Both the position numbers and the translations under genes were made by a program. Shown here in pieces: positions 5,238-6,503 of a stretch of 6,503 nucleotides of DNA. The stretch comes from Patescibacteria group bacterium. GTDB taxonomy: Bacteria > Patescibacteriota > Patescibacteriia > UBA9934 > GWF2-40-263. Below the pieces are notes generated by a model. That model ran no database searches and was not told where the DNA came from. It saw nothing but the letters and a program-made list of their open reading frames with translations. Each line of letters begins with the position of its first letter. The stretch's first letter is position 1. The stretch spans positions 1 to 6,503 of the forward strand of contig SCSL01000065.1 of assembly GCA_004298405.1 (NCBI GenBank), in the 5' to 3' direction.

Positions 5238-5981
5238 ATGGATCACTCCAACTCGCTCACACCTACCACACTTGTCGTCTCTGTCGGCGGTTCGCTCGTG
5301 GTGCCAAATGGCGGTTCGACAAGCTCACCACAAGGCGAAATCGATCATCAGTTTCTCAAGGACTTCAAGGCACTCATTACAAGACACCTCAAAAACGGTT
5401 GGCGATTCGTGATCGTTGTGGGTGGAGGTGGAACGGCCAGGCACTATCAAGATGCGGCACGCAAAGTCGGCAAGCTCACCCGCGATGACCTCGACTGGCT
5501 TGGGATCCACTCAACCCGTCTCAACGGACATCTTCTGCGTACGGTATTTCGTGATGTGGCACACCCGATCATGCTGAAGGATCCAACCGGATCATTCCAT
5601 CGCTGGACGAAACCCGTTTTGGTCGCGGCTGGGTGGAAGCCCGGTTGGTCCACGGACTATGTCGCCACACGTCTGGCCAAGCGATTGAAGAGTCATGTTG
5701 TTGTGAACCTCTCTAATATTGATTATGTCTACGACAAAGATCCACACAAACATACTGATGCCGAGGCCATCTGCAACATAAGCTGGAAGGAGTTTCGTAA
5801 ACTGGTTGGGAATGAGTGGGATCCTGGCATGAACGTGCCGTTTGATCCAGTTGCCTCACGCCTCGCGCACCACAGCGGCATCCGAGTCGCGATCCTCAAC
5901 GGAAAGAATTTGAAGAATCTCGATGGTCTGTTTAAAGGGGAGCGATTCGTCGGAACGGTTATTGGTGATAAGAGGGCATAG
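5238..5981 (+). CDS. pyrH: UMP kinase of the archaeal-type amino acid kinase family
   Basis: This 247-residue cytoplasmic enzyme should phosphorylate UMP to UDP with ATP in pyrimidine nucleotide synthesis. Amino acid kinase motifs run in order: VVSVGGSLVVP (13-23), VVGGGGTARHYQDAAR (60-75), WLGIHSTRLNGHLL (87-100), GWKPGWSTDYVA (132-143), NLSNIDYVYDKDP (157-169) and GMNVPFDPVASRLA (197-210). The GWKPG-STD box and YDKDP fit archaeal-type UMP kinases better than the classical bacterial PyrH; a related kinase of the superfamily is possible. The start follows GAGGGAG (5221-5227) by 10 bases. Oddity: residues about 24-33 (NGGSTSSPQG) form an extra loop between the first GGS strand and EIDHQFLKDF, encoded by a repeat-like segment. 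It is the last gene of the co-directional block. Confidence 0.88.
   Translation: MDHSNSLTPTTLVVSVGGSLVVPNGGSTSSPQGEIDHQFLKDFKALITRHLKNGWRFVIVVGGGGTARHYQDAARKVGKLTRDDLDWLGIHSTRLNGHLLRTVFRDVAHPIMLKDPTGSFHRWTKPVLVAAGWKPGWSTDYVATRLAKRLKSHVVVNLSNIDYVYDKDPHKHTDAEAICNISWKEFRKLVGNEWDPGMNVPFDPVASRLAHHSGIRVAILNGKNLKNLDGLFKGERFVGTVIGDKRA
5286..5337 (+). repeat. Probable repeat-derived insertion in the UMP kinase gene
   Basis: GGCGGTTCG occurs at 5286-5294 and again at 5310-5318, encoding GGS twice, 24 bases apart and in frame. The second copy continues into GGTTCGACAAGCTCACCAC (5314-5332). I remember GTTCGACAAGCTCA-type sequence as a widespread dispersed bacterial repeat, but this was not searched. The encoded residues fall where related kinases normally have a short turn. 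Confidence 0.5.
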
Positions 5982-6020
5982 AAGTGATCGTCCCGCCGGA
6001 GCTTTTCATTTTGGATACTT

Positions 6021-6040
6021 TTTTTCTCAGGTGAGAAAAA
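6021..6040. terminator. A/T-rich perfect inverted repeat after the UMP kinase gene, possible terminator
   Basis: TTTTTCTCA (6021-6029), GG, TGAGAAAAA (6032-6040) is a perfect 9-bp inverted repeat 39 bases after the stop. TCGTATCTTTTTT follows, giving a delayed T-run ending at 6053. Its position fits the end of the long transcription unit. The stem has few G-C pairs and a 2-base centre (a real loop would open to about 4 bases), so intrinsic termination strength is doubtful. The rest of the 5982-6166 spacer holds the features listed after this one. Confidence 0.4.
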
Positions 6041-6078
6041 TCGTATCTTTTTTGAACATTGGATTTTCGCCTAGGTGG

Positions 6079-6101
6079 AAGAGAGTCTGACCCTGTCTCT
6101 T
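6079..6101. repeat. Inverted repeat around a GTCTGACCC core
   Basis: AAGAGA (6079-6084) pairs with TCTCTT (6096-6101) around GTCTGACCCTG. I recall GAGTCTGACCC / GGGTCAGACTC as a core of dispersed repeats in several bacteria, sometimes near Y1-type transposases. No transposase is present here, and the match is from memory. Confidence 0.4.
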
Positions 6102-6111
6102 TTGCGTCGAA

Positions 6112-6140
6112 TTGTCTGAACCTCAAGTTCCTGTTATCAT
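6112..6140 (+). promoter_or_regulatory. Sigma70-like promoter for the gene at 6167
   Basis: TTGTCT (6112-6117) and TATCAT (6135-6140) are separated by exactly 17 bases, and TGT (6132-6134) supplies an extended -10. Matches to consensus are 4/6 and 5/6. Initiation would be near 6147, leaving a 5' leader of about 20 bases. It sits after a possible terminator and before a gene with different composition, which supports a new transcription unit. Confidence 0.5.
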
Positions 6141-6166
6141 TTTCACGCTGGTTTTTTAGCTTTTGA

Positions 6167-6503
6167 ATGACTATGCCCAACAACCATCTCTGCCAAGAAG
6201 CAAGGGTTTCCCTAGAACGTATTCGCGTATTAAAACAGGATTTTGATGTTTCTTTTGAGAAAGCATTAACTTCTGGTGATGAAACGGACAAACAACAAGC
6301 ACAGCACCACAAACAGTCGCTAGATGAGCAGATGACACAGCTACGCCTTGAGATGTATCCCTTAGAAAAAAGAGCCATTGAGTCTCAAGAACTAACATTG
6401 TTGGAATCTCTCTCAAGAAAAAAAGAAACAAGCGTTCCATTGAGTAAATACGAACTCTTTGTTCTATACGAGATCTATACCCAGCGTCCTCTTTCAGATG
6501 ATC
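6167..6503 (+). CDS. N-terminal part of an uncharacterised helical protein (runs off the window)
   Basis: An open frame of 112 codons from ATG 6167 reaches the window edge without a stop; ATG 6173 is an alternative start two codons later. The product begins MTMPNNHLCQEARVSLERIR and is rich in Gln, Glu, Lys and Leu. Residues about 8-85 look like one or two long amphipathic helices or a coiled coil, followed by PLSKYELFVLYEIYTQRPLS (91-110), which looks like the edge of a folded domain. There is no signal peptide or membrane segment. I faintly recall similar LSK-ELxFLYEI stretches in N-terminal regions of patescibacterial hypothetical proteins, but I cannot name a family. The gene is visibly more A/T-rich than the block before it. 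The opposite-strand frames here give Cys/Ser-rich products with no plausible fold. There is no clear Shine-Dalgarno. Confidence 0.65.
   Translation, partial: MTMPNNHLCQEARVSLERIRVLKQDFDVSFEKALTSGDETDKQQAQHHKQSLDEQMTQLRLEMYPLEKRAIESQELTLLESLSRKKETSVPLSKYELFVLYEIYTQRPLSDD

Noticed and set aside
119..5981. Alternative genetic code with UGA as a sense codon
   Set aside because: The nuclease and peptidase genes end at TGA at sensible C-termini and no gene needs TGA read-through.
5959..6440. Minus-strand open frames (139 and 89 codons) over the spacer and the last gene
   Set aside because: The products are Cys/Ser-rich without domain features and cross a spacer with promoter-like and hairpin signals; the + strand frame from 6167 has ordinary helical-protein composition and stays open to the edge.

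Overview
This window looks like part of a compact chromosome from a candidate-phylum bacterium, most likely a Patescibacteria/CPR lineage of moderate GC. This is inferred, not proven. The reasons are the gene mix (a TM0106-type RecB-like nuclease, a C39-like peptidase, a PF04020 membrane protein and an archaeal-type UMP kinase), very tight co-directional packing and weak Shine-Dalgarno signals. TGA serves as a normal stop (ends of the genes at 119-1519 and 1865-2785), so the UGA-recoding CPR lineages are excluded.

Layout: positions 1-47 may hold the end of an upstream gene. Positions 46-109 carry a pair of palindromes. Seven genes then run on the + strand as one probable transcription unit: RecB-like nuclease (119-1519), anchored ten-cysteine protein (1516-1860), anchored C39-family peptidase (1865-2785), four-helix membrane protein (2858-3334), xseA (3334-4584), xseB (4640-4852), PF04020 protein (4880-5233) and UMP kinase (5238-5981). 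That is eight genes counting xseA and xseB separately. Junctions are 4-nt or 1-nt overlaps or short gaps. The only gaps over 50 nt (2786-2857 and 4585-4639) are filled by palindromic elements. After 5981 there is a 185-base spacer with two inverted repeats and a good promoter candidate, then a more A/T-rich gene that runs off the right edge.

Functionally the block mixes DNA repair (two-subunit exonuclease VII plus a RecB/Cas4-like nuclease fused to a DEDD-type domain), cell-surface proteins (cysteine-rich protein, peptidase, two membrane proteins) and pyrimidine nucleotide metabolism. No single pathway links them.

The most striking feature is the density of short palindromic repeats. At four loci two GC-rich palindromes with a shared CT-N2/3-AG centre occur as a pair: upstream of the nuclease, between the peptidase and membrane protein genes, inside xseA, and between xseA and xseB. 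Other repeat-like segments lie in frame inside the cysteine-rich protein gene, the peptidase gene and probably the UMP kinase gene. All appear to add linker or loop residues without breaking the frame. The window therefore looks like a genome colonised by several REP-like families that are tolerated as in-frame peptide insertions.
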